From contig NZ_CALFXI010000074.1 in the NCBI RefSeq assembly GCF_937958065.1, positions 34,821 through 98,820 on the forward strand: a stretch of 64,000 nucleotides of DNA. Direction: 5' to 3'. This DNA is from an uncultured Steroidobacter sp. Lineage in GTDB: Bacteria > Pseudomonadota > Gammaproteobacteria > Steroidobacterales > Steroidobacteraceae. This document shows positions 54,401 to 64,000 of this stretch, in pieces (within the stretch, counting starts at the first letter, position 1; each line of letters begins with the position of its first letter). The translations under genes and the position numbers were made by a program. A model generated the notes under the pieces. The model saw only the letters and a program-made list of their open reading frames with translations. It ran no database searches and was not told where the DNA came from.

Positions 54401-55426
54401 TCGGCCGATGCGCAGACCCGGGCGCGCATGAGCACCCTGCACGGCAATCTATGTTTCCCGCTCGGCCGTTTCGATGCTTGTCTGCAAGCGCACCAGACGG
54501 CTTATCAATACGCGCAGCAAGCCAACTCCCCGCCCGAGCTGGCCCGCGCCCTGGGCGGCTTGGGCGATGCTCATTATCAGCGCGGCAACCTGCTGACGGC
54601 GCGCCAGCATTTCGTGCAATGTGTGAAGGAAGCACGCGAGCACGGCTTGATCGGCGTGCTGCTCGCCAACCTGCCGATGGTCGGAATCACGCACGTGTAT
54701 TGCGGCGAAGTGGCTGCCGGGCGCGCCAGCCTGCAGGAATGCCGCGAGATCGCCCGCCGCGTCGGCGATCTGCGCAGCGAGATGATCTCGGTGTTGTGCC
54801 TCACTTCCGGCCTGATCCTGCAGGGCAAGTACGAGGAACGCAGCCAGCTCGCCAGAGAAGCGATGCAGATGGCGAAACAACTCGGCGCGCGCCGCTTTCA
54901 CGCCGAATGTCTGGGCATTCTCGCCAGCTGCATGATCGCCTCGGAGGATCGAGAGGAAGCCTTGCGGCTGGTCCAGGAGGGGCTGCAGCTCAGCCGCGAA
55001 ATCGGCATGTCCTACTGCGGCGCTTCGCTGCTGGGAATATTGGCGCGGTTGACGCCCGATCCGGCGCAACGCGCGGCTGCGCTCGCAGAAGGTGAGACGG
55101 TGCTGGCGTCGGGCTGCGTCAGTCACAGCTACTTCGAGTTCTATCACCACGCAATGGAAGTGAGCATCGAGCAGAACGCCTGGCAGGCTGCGCGCCGTTA
55201 CGCCAACGATCTTTCGAAATACACGGCTGCCGAGCCGCTGGCGCCGACGGATCTACAGAGCGCGCGTGCCCGCCTGCTGGCCGACGTGGGCGAAAACATC
55301 ATCACGCCGCAAACGATCTTCGAACTGGAGGCGCTGAAGCAGCGTTGTCAAAAAATGGATGCGGTGGCGCTCATTCCAGCCGTCGATGCGGCGATTGCGC
55401 TGGTCAGCCGGCCGGCTACGGCCTGA
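51479..55426 (+). CDS. BTAD / pseudo-cyclase / ATPase / TPR regulator
   Basis: A 1315-residue protein from the ATG at 51479; a GTG at 51548 is a good alternative start. Domains in order: SARP-like winged helix (about 30-100), BTAD (about 120-265), a class III nucleotide cyclase-like domain (about 310-460), a STAND/AAA ATPase with Walker A GEAGIGKT (K519) and Walker B LLIVEDVHWAD, and TPR repeats from about 850 to the end. The cyclase domain looks inactive: the first metal aspartate is replaced in LVARLEGL and the second in VGSNVMAVFG, where GD is expected. It probably senses a signal through the TPRs and acts on transcription. Confidence 0.85.
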   Translation: MAPLARTHPAGARVRKQISADRPVSALTLQVLGSFHVRDASGGEVRIASRKGRALLAYLALRPGESHSRDRLANLLWEDADEELARTSLRQALAALRKALPTAAQAALLADIDSVGVDAGLLQSDIARFRDSLLAGTRTALQDAISHYRGDLLDGFDARSTAFDEWLSSERSALRKQMSEALQRLTALCMAADDHDGALTACMKLVSLEPLNEAAHRRIMELQARRNSYAEALRQYRVCRDVLRRELDVSPEAATEQLYRELMRKRRAAVAEPTDSETCIDESTEASPPPVTRQELRPSLRDATILVARLEGLLETEARLDPEEAQLLSNEFQCRVHTAVQEFGGLTDRRVGSNVMAVFGIPHSYGNEAERAGRAALMLRDMVNAKPWPVAGALALRIGIAQGQVLCGTDVFPLSGRPMHEAHTLAAQAQNGEVLISQDIRQSLSERVSTQRVGAALQAHSEPVNAWALHAIGSEGAASTQLFVGRRPELAMILASLDRCISSKHGRAIVVRGEAGIGKTRLVDMVRNAAIERGAGVHSAQIFDFGQSPGRRPITTLALSLVGIGTEAPAAERKAAVQRIAALRGGSIDQIIFLSDLINAPLDPELAALEKAMEVATRQRGRTLALAQIIEAAAQRSPQLLIVEDVHWADTDELARLGEIAAVVANCQILFIMTTRPEGDPINASWRARARGCPVTTVDLARLAEDEAQELASHYPELSSETIQECIVRADGYPLFLDQLLRSASSGQHTLPGSVRSLVLSRADSLSEQDHRALEAAAVLGQRTELAVVRHMLEDDSYVPEKLIDTTLVRSDGIDLEFAHALFRDAIYESTLKSQRRALHRLAADWFATRDLSLHAEHLAAADDENAAEAYIKAAEAERNALRYERALNLANKASAIARDPAMLHRTSMLLGELLLHLGRTHDALAAYREALDFAIEQTGQGKAWFGVASALRIMDRHEEALDALERAQSLFGDSADAQTRARMSTLHGNLCFPLGRFDACLQAHQTAYQYAQQANSPPELARALGGLGDAHYQRGNLLTARQHFVQCVKEAREHGLIGVLLANLPMVGITHVYCGEVAAGRASLQECREIARRVGDLRSEMISVLCLTSGLILQGKYEERSQLAREAMQMAKQLGARRFHAECLGILASCMIASEDREEALRLVQEGLQLSREIGMSYCGASLLGILARLTPDPAQRAAALAEGETVLASGCVSHSYFEFYHHAMEVSIEQNAWQAARRYANDLSKYTAAEPLAPTDLQSARARLLADVGENIITPQTIFELEALKQRCQKMDAVALIPAVDAAIALVSRPATA

Positions 55427-55432
55427 CGCACG

Positions 55433-55460
55433 AAAAAGGCCCTCTTGCGAGGGCCTTTTG
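55433..55460. terminator. Bidirectional terminator
   Basis: AAAAGGCCCTC (55434-55444) pairs with GAGGGCCTTTT (55449-55459) around TTGC. The A run on one side and T run on the other serve both the BTAD gene and the convergent CoA-transferase operon. Confidence 0.85.
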
Positions 55461-55483
55461 TTAGGAGCTTCCGCAAGCGTCGC

Positions 55484-56119
55484 TTACGACTGATACGGCG
55501 CGCCTGTCTTCGCCTTCACTTCTTCAGCAGTGACGCCCGGGGCCAGCTCGACGAGCTTGAACGGCGATTTGCGGTCGGGGCGCGCGAACACGGCCAGATC
55601 GGTGATCAACATGTCGACCACGCCGGCGCCGGTCAGCGGCAGATCGCACTGCTGCTTGAACTTGGGCGAGCCATCCTTGGACGTGTGCTCCATCACGACC
55701 ACGACGCGCTTCACGCCCGCGACCAGGTCCATCGCACCGCCCATGCCCTTGACCATCTTGCCGGGCACCATCCAGTTCGCGAGATCGCCGTTCGCGGACA
55801 CTTCCATGCCGCCGAGAATGGACAGATCGATATGACCGCCGCGGATCATTCCGAAGCTGTCGGCCGAAGAGAAATAGGAAGAGATCGGCAGCTCTGTGAT
55901 GGTCTGCTTGCCGGCGTTGATCAGGTCCGGATCCTCTTCGCCTTCGAAGGGAAACGGGCCCATGCCGAGCATGCCGTTCTCCGACTGCAGCACCACTTTC
56001 ATTCCTTCCGGAATGTAGTTGGCCACCAGCGTCGGGATGCCGATGCCGAGATTCACATAGAAACCGTCTTTGAGCTCGAGCGCCGCGCGGGCGGCCATTT
56101 GATCGCGAGTCCAGGGCAT
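55484..56119 (-). CDS. scoB: 3-oxoacid CoA-transferase subunit B
   Basis: A 211-residue beta subunit with the catalytic glutamate E47 in LQSENGMLGMGP and the GGHIDLSILGGMEV segment. With subunit A it moves CoA from succinyl-CoA to acetoacetate (or a similar 3-oxoacid). It starts 39 bases after subunit A. Together with acetoacetyl-CoA synthetase, the cell has an ATP-dependent and a CoA-exchange route for acetoacetate. Confidence 0.93.
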   Translation of the reverse strand: MPWTRDQMAARAALELKDGFYVNLGIGIPTLVANYIPEGMKVVLQSENGMLGMGPFPFEGEEDPDLINAGKQTITELPISSYFSSADSFGMIRGGHIDLSILGGMEVSANGDLANWMVPGKMVKGMGGAMDLVAGVKRVVVVMEHTSKDGSPKFKQQCDLPLTGAGVVDMLITDLAVFARPDRKSPFKLVELAPGVTAEEVKAKTGAPYQS

Positions 56120-56158
56120 TTGAGTAACCTATGAATGCTGTGCGTGGGAGGCGGGATT

Positions 56159-56875
56159 TCAGGCGGCAGTGCGCTTGCGCACCGTGCGCTGCTCGATGCG
56201 CTTGACGTAGTCCGTGCCCTTGACGATTCGCTGCACGAAAATGCCCGGGGTGTGGATCTGATCCGGATCCAGGGTGCCCGCCTCCACCAGCTCCTCCACT
56301 TCGGCGATGGTGACGCGGCCGGCGGTCGCCATCATCGGGTTGAAGTTGCGCGCGGTCTTGCGATAGATGAGATTGCCTTCGGTATCGCCCTTCCACGCCT
56401 TGACGATCGACAGGTCCGCGGTCAGGCCCGTCTCCAGAATGTATGTATCGCCGTTGACGACGCGCGACTCCTTGCCTTCGGCGACCAGCGTGCCCGCGCC
56501 CGTGCGCGTGTAGAAACCGAAGATGCCAGCGCCACCGGCGCGAATGCGCTCCGCCAGCGTGCCCTGGGGATTGAACTCCAGCTCCAGCTCGCCAGCCAGA
56601 TACTGCCGCTCGAACTCCTTGTTCTCGCCGACGTAGGACGAAATCATTTTCTTGATCTGACGCGTCTTGAGCAGCATGCCCAGACCGAAGTCGTCGACGC
56701 CGGCATTGTTGGAGACCACCGTCAGGTCCTTCACGCCCGAGTCGCGCAACGCCAGGATCAGATTCTCCGGGATGCCGCACAGGCCGAAGCCGCCGGACAT
56801 GACGGTGAGCCCGTCACGCACCACCCCCTCGAGAGCCGCGCGGGCGCTCGGATACACCTTCGATGCATTTGTCAT
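56159..56875 (-). CDS. scoA: 3-oxoacid CoA-transferase subunit A
   Basis: A 238-residue alpha subunit with the nucleotide-binding GGFGLCGIPE loop near 28, VSNNAG, and the GFYTRTGAGT segment. The ATG at 56875 was chosen; the frame continues to 56932 without homology. It is the first gene of the two-gene operon ending at the bidirectional terminator. Confidence 0.93.
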   Translation of the reverse strand: MTNASKVYPSARAALEGVVRDGLTVMSGGFGLCGIPENLILALRDSGVKDLTVVSNNAGVDDFGLGMLLKTRQIKKMISSYVGENKEFERQYLAGELELEFNPQGTLAERIRAGGAGIFGFYTRTGAGTLVAEGKESRVVNGDTYILETGLTADLSIVKAWKGDTEGNLIYRKTARNFNPMMATAGRVTIAEVEELVEAGTLDPDQIHTPGIFVQRIVKGTDYVKRIEQRTVRKRTAA

Positions 56876-57073
56876 AGAAATAACTCGAGCCAGCGTTGAG
56901 ACCGAGCTATTGTACCTGCCGCATTGACGCACAGCACTGCTGTGCAGACTTCATGCACCGACAACGCTGCCAGCGAGGGGGCAAACGCTGATATTTCCTG
57001 CGGACGGGCTCACCCGCCCGATTCCGCGGCGGGCCCGGACGACGCCGGGCCCTGGAGAGTTCGGCGCGGCCGA

Positions 57074-60793
<3,720 letters not shown>

Positions 60794-60807
60794 GTTCTTT
60801 ATTCCTT

Positions 60808-61728
60808 TCAGCCCACAGCCGCCTGTGCCAGCACCGGCCGCACGCCGAGTGCATGACAGATGGCATAGCTCAGCTCGGCGCGATTCAACGTGTAGAAATG
60901 GAATTCCTCGACACCATGCTTCTGCAGCTCTTGCACCTGCTCGATCGCAACCGCGGCTGCGATCAGGCGGCGTGTATCTGCGTCTTCATCGAGACCGTCG
61001 AAGCGCTCGCTCAGCCAGGCAGGCACGCTCGCGCCACAGCGCTGCGCCATACGCAACATCTGCGGGAAGCGCGTGATGGGAAGAATGCCGGGCACGATGC
61101 TGGCCTTGATGCCGGCTGCCGCGCACCGGTCGCGAAACTTCAGAAACAATCCGGTATCGAAAAAGAACTGGGTGATGGCGCGATCCGCGCCGGCATCGAT
61201 CTTCGATTTCAGATTGGTCAGCTCGAACTCCGGGCCCGGCGATTCCGGATGCGGCTCCGGATAGGTGGCGACGGAGATCTCGAAATCGGCGACCGACTTC
61301 AATCCCTTCACCAGATCGACGGCGTATGCGAACCCTTGCGGATGCGGCACATACTTGGTCGTGCCCTGCGGCGGATCGCCGCGCAACGCCACGATGTGAC
61401 GTATGCCACTGGCCCAGTAGTCACGGGCGATATCCAGGATTTCTTCGCGGGGCGCGCCGACGCAGGTCAGATGCGGAGCGGCAGTGAGCGACGTGTTCTT
61501 CTGAACTTTGGTGACGATGCTGTGCGTACGCGCGCGGGTCGAACCGTCAGCGCCGTAAGTCACGGACACGAAGCGAGGCTGCAACGGTGCGAGACGCTCG
61601 ACGGACTCCCACAGCGTCTTTTCCATCGTCTCGTCCTTCGGCGGGAAGAACTCGAACGACACCGTGGGTCGGCCACGGAGTTTGCTCAGGCCGTTGCCGA
61701 TTTGATCCTTGAGCTTCTCGACTGACAT
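60808..61728 (-). CDS. metF: Methylenetetrahydrofolate reductase MetF
   Basis: A 306-residue FAD enzyme with the TIM-barrel fold: VSFEFFPPKDE near 24, the SVTYGADGSTR loop and the IVALRGDPP motif. It reduces methylene- to methyl-tetrahydrofolate, the methyl donor for the adjacent MetH. It lies 31 bases after the ArsR-type gene and 14 bases before metH. Confidence 0.96.
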   Translation of the reverse strand: MSVEKLKDQIGNGLSKLRGRPTVSFEFFPPKDETMEKTLWESVERLAPLQPRFVSVTYGADGSTRARTHSIVTKVQKNTSLTAAPHLTCVGAPREEILDIARDYWASGIRHIVALRGDPPQGTTKYVPHPQGFAYAVDLVKGLKSVADFEISVATYPEPHPESPGPEFELTNLKSKIDAGADRAITQFFFDTGLFLKFRDRCAAAGIKASIVPGILPITRFPQMLRMAQRCGASVPAWLSERFDGLDEDADTRRLIAAAVAIEQVQELQKHGVEEFHFYTLNRAELSYAICHALGVRPVLAQAAVG

Positions 61729-61759
61729 TTTTCTTCCTCGAACTGACTGGTGGCGCGGC

Positions 61760-62671
61760 TCAGGCCGCTACCGTGCTGCGTGCCACGCGCCTGCCGATCG
61801 CCACCAGCAGATGTCCTGCTTCGGTGTCCACGGGGCGCACACGGGAAACGTCCAACCCTGCCTTCGCAAACCATTCGCGCAGAGTGGAGATGGGATTCGC
61901 GGCAGACGTCGAGCTCAGCGAGTCGAAGTCTTCGATGATCACGGCGCGGCCGCCGTGCTTGAGCGTTCGTGCGATTTCGGCGAGTGCCGCGAGCGGACGC
62001 TCCGCTCCGGCCAGCACTCGCTCGGCGACGACCGTATCGAACAGCGGCGCAGCGAACGGCAGGTCATACATATCGCCCCGCTGCAGCTCGCAGTGACTCA
62101 GGCCCGCGCCGTGCACCTTGGTTCTTGCGAGACGCAAAGCGTCGCTGGAGATGTCTACACCGACCGCTCGCGTCGCCTTCGCGCCCAGGAGTTGGAGCAT
62201 GTGGCCCGATCCCGTCCCTACGTCGAGCAGTGCGCCGATCGGCTCGCTCGACAGTTCTTCGAGGACAGTGGCATCGACCACGTCGGAGCCCTTCTCGGTC
62301 GATTCCTCGACGGCGAGATGATCCGCCGCGCGACGGCCACGCTCGGCGATGACTTCCTCCATGCGGCGACGGTCGCGGCGGAGCACGTCGTCCTCTTCAT
62401 CCACTAGCTGCAGCAGCTGCCAAACGGTGTCTCGCGCCTCTCCGGAGGCCGGCGCGCGGTAGTACACCCATAGCTGCTCGCGGAATCGATCCAGCAGGCC
62501 AGCGTCGCACAGCAGTTTGAGATGCCGGGAAACGCGGGGCTGACTCTGCCCGATCACCTCGCAGATCTCGCCCACGGTCAGTTCCGCACGCGCCAATAGC
62601 GCAAGCAACCGCAGCCGAGTGGGCTCGGCGGCGGCTCGCAACGCGGATACGGCGGATAGGAAGCTCGACAT
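61760..62671 (-). CDS. SahR-like regulator: ArsR helix-turn-helix plus methyltransferase domain
   Basis: A 303-residue fusion. Residues 1-90 are an ArsR winged helix (AEPTRLRLLALLARAELTV, then SQPRVSRHLKLLCDAGLL), and about 140-300 form an AdoMet-dependent methyltransferase fold with motif I LLDVGTGSGHML. Regulators of this design at metH/metF loci in Proteobacteria are described as SahR, repressors responding to S-adenosylhomocysteine. The methyltransferase domain may only sense the ligand. It heads the operon with metF and metH, and a 20-bp palindrome lies 23 bases before its start, implying autoregulation. Confidence 0.82.
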   Translation of the reverse strand: MSSFLSAVSALRAAAEPTRLRLLALLARAELTVGEICEVIGQSQPRVSRHLKLLCDAGLLDRFREQLWVYYRAPASGEARDTVWQLLQLVDEEDDVLRRDRRRMEEVIAERGRRAADHLAVEESTEKGSDVVDATVLEELSSEPIGALLDVGTGSGHMLQLLGAKATRAVGVDISSDALRLARTKVHGAGLSHCELQRGDMYDLPFAAPLFDTVVAERVLAGAERPLAALAEIARTLKHGGRAVIIEDFDSLSSTSAANPISTLREWFAKAGLDVSRVRPVDTEAGHLLVAIGRRVARSTVAA

Positions 62672-62694
62672 AACTCGGCGTCGGCGACTTAAGG

Positions 62695-62714
62695 ATATAA
62701 AGATATCTTTATAT
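62695..62714. promoter_or_regulatory. Perfect 20-bp palindrome, operator of the metF-metH operon
   Basis: ATATAAAGATATCTTTATAT reads the same on both strands and is strikingly AT-rich in this GC-rich region. It lies just before the ArsR/methyltransferase gene and resembles the SahR recognition sequence as I recall it. Confidence 0.75.
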
Positions 62715-62848
62715 AGACGGCGAGCACTATACGCGAGGGCTGGGCGTGCTGTCACTCCTGGCGTGGCCGGCTGTGAAGCGGCGCACGGCCGCGGGAGGCT
62801 AAAACGCTGTTCTGAAAGGAGTTGCTGCGGCTGCTCGTCGAGCGCTGG

Positions 62849-63885
62849 TCAGTGCTTGAAATCGTTGATTACGGTGATGCCCGAGCCGCGGAAGCTATCC
62901 ATGGCGACCAGCTCGGCGGGGGCGGCGGTCAGGGGGATGGTCTTCTCGACCATCAACTGTGGCTTCACCCGGCCGGTGAGGATCAAGTCGAGCATGGCGC
63001 CGTAGCGGTGCGCCTGCATGCCGTGGCTTCCCATGACCTGCAATTCCTTCGCGATCACTAAGCCCATCGGCACCGGCGGATCGGCATGCGCGCCGACCAT
63101 CAAGCCCACCTGCACATGACGGCCCTGCGGCCGCAGACACGCGATCGAGTTGTAGCAGGTCACGCGGCTGCCCAGCGCGTCCATCGAAACGTGCGCGCCA
63201 CCGCGCGTGTGCTCGACGATCGCCGCTCTCACATCGGCTGTCGCCAGCACACCGACTTCGGCGCCGAGACGCTTGGCGAAGTCGAGCTTCGCCTGATCGA
63301 TATCGACCGCGATCACGCGCGCGCCCATGGCATTCGCAATCATGATCGCCGACAGACCCACCCCTCCGCAGCCATGGATCGCCACCCACTCGCCCGGCTG
63401 CACGCGCGCCTGATCGACGATGGCCCTGAATGACGTCGCGAATCGACAGCCGAGGCTGGCGGCGGTTACGAAGTCGAGTGAGTCCGGAAGTCTCACGAGA
63501 TTGATGTCCGCGTAGTCAATGGCCACGAATTCCGCGAACGAGCCCCACGCCGTGAAACCCGGCTGAAACTGTGCTGCACAGATCTGCTGCTGACCTTGCG
63601 CACACTGCTCACATCGACCGCAGCCACTCACGAACGGCACGGTAATTCGATCGCCCACCTTGAAGCGCGTGACATTCGCACCGACCGCGGCCACGACGCC
63701 CGCGAGCTCGTGACCTGGAACGTGAGGAAGACGAACGTCGGCGTCGTGCCCCAGCCGTGCCAGTCGCTCCGACAAATACCGGATGCTTCGACCTTGACGA
63801 CCACTCCACCCGGCGTCGGCGAGGGATCACGGACGTCGACGAAGTTGAGCGCACCACCGAAGGTTTCGAATAAGACGGCTTTCAT
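62849..63885 (-). pseudogene. Zinc-dependent alcohol dehydrogenase with one-base frameshift
   Basis: The N-terminal part (MKAVLFETFGGALNFVDV, then GICRSDWHGW) reads from the ATG at 63885 in one frame; from about 63750 the homology continues in another frame (GHDADVRLPHVPGHELAG) to 62849. The switch falls at a CCCC run at 63749-63752 (GGGG on the coding strand), consistent with one missing base. The repaired protein would be 345 residues, the normal family length. Zinc ligands (C and H in ICRSD and PGHE), the structural zinc cysteines GCGRCEQCAQGQQQIC and the GCGGVGLS Rossmann loop are all kept. It is either a recent pseudogene or a sequencing error. Confidence 0.8.
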
Positions 63886-64000
63886 GGGGAAGCAACGAAT
63901 AAAAGCAGACTCGAAGCAGCATGCCGTGCGCCAGCCCCGCTTTCCAGCACATTTCCGCGACACCGCCCGGCGGCTACCGATTGCCTGAAGCCTCCACCAA

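Noticed and set aside
57031..57052. GGGCCCGG/CCGGGCCC hairpin after metH as a terminator
   Set aside because: The stem is good, but no T run follows on the minus strand, so I did not call it a terminator.

Overview
The window is a high-GC, gene-dense bacterial chromosome segment without rRNA, tRNA, CRISPR or transposase. Two very large TonB-dependent receptors, a GlcDEF/malate synthase G module, a leucine-catabolic operon, XerD, ZapE, DsbC and a metH-metF operon behind an ArsR-methyltransferase regulator together suggest a heterotrophic gammaproteobacterium near Steroidobacteraceae/Xanthomonadales. That placement is inference from gene content only.

Layout. 1-7259: a cut-off DUF2231 membrane protein, a YdeP-like molybdopterin oxidoreductase translationally coupled to a HemJ/CopD-like membrane protein, a small-molecule phosphotransferase, a SnoaL-like protein, and a LysR regulator divergent from an aldo/keto reductase. 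7202-15043: the most interesting locus. A TonB receptor and a secreted metallophosphoesterase form one operon, beside a GntR/UTRA regulator, a DUF5690 transporter-like protein and a PhnZ-like HD-domain oxygenase. Three TGGNNTAGACCA operators tie these genes together, and I propose an outer-membrane-to-cytoplasm organophosphonate scavenging regulon. 15024-17552: an HtrA-like protease divergent from a catalytically dead paralogue, followed by a LuxR-type regulator. 17688-21863: a second TonB receptor divergent from a FadR-type GntR regulator, with an array of TGGYCWGRCCA-like sites between them. 21944-25235: a hybrid histidine kinase, a LysR DNA-binding domain without effector domain, and a Tat-exported Dabb protein.

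25309-32502: glycolate oxidase glcDEF converging on malate synthase G (the glyoxylate made by the first is used by the second), a Nudix hydrolase and a 7Fe ferredoxin. 32626-38103: dsbC, xerD, an acylglycerolphosphate acyltransferase, leucine dehydrogenase and an acetyl-CoA acetyltransferase ending in a clear terminator. 38198-41253: a PAS/HisKA_2 sensor kinase and a FadR-type regulator. 41371-48766: isovaleryl-CoA dehydrogenase, an enoyl-CoA hydratase, two short-chain dehydrogenases, ETF-ubiquinone oxidoreductase and acetoacetyl-CoA synthetase. These, with leucine dehydrogenase, the thiolase and the 3-ketoacid CoA-transferase at 55484-56875, cover much of branched-chain amino-acid breakdown and ketone-body use. 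Methylcrotonyl-CoA carboxylase and HMG-CoA lyase are not in the window.

48828-55426: zapE, a TTC38-like TPR protein, and a divergent 1315-residue BTAD/pseudo-cyclase/ATPase/TPR regulator. 57074-62671: the operon sahR-like, metF, metH, preceded by a perfect 20-bp palindrome. The window ends with a zinc alcohol dehydrogenase that carries a one-base frameshift.
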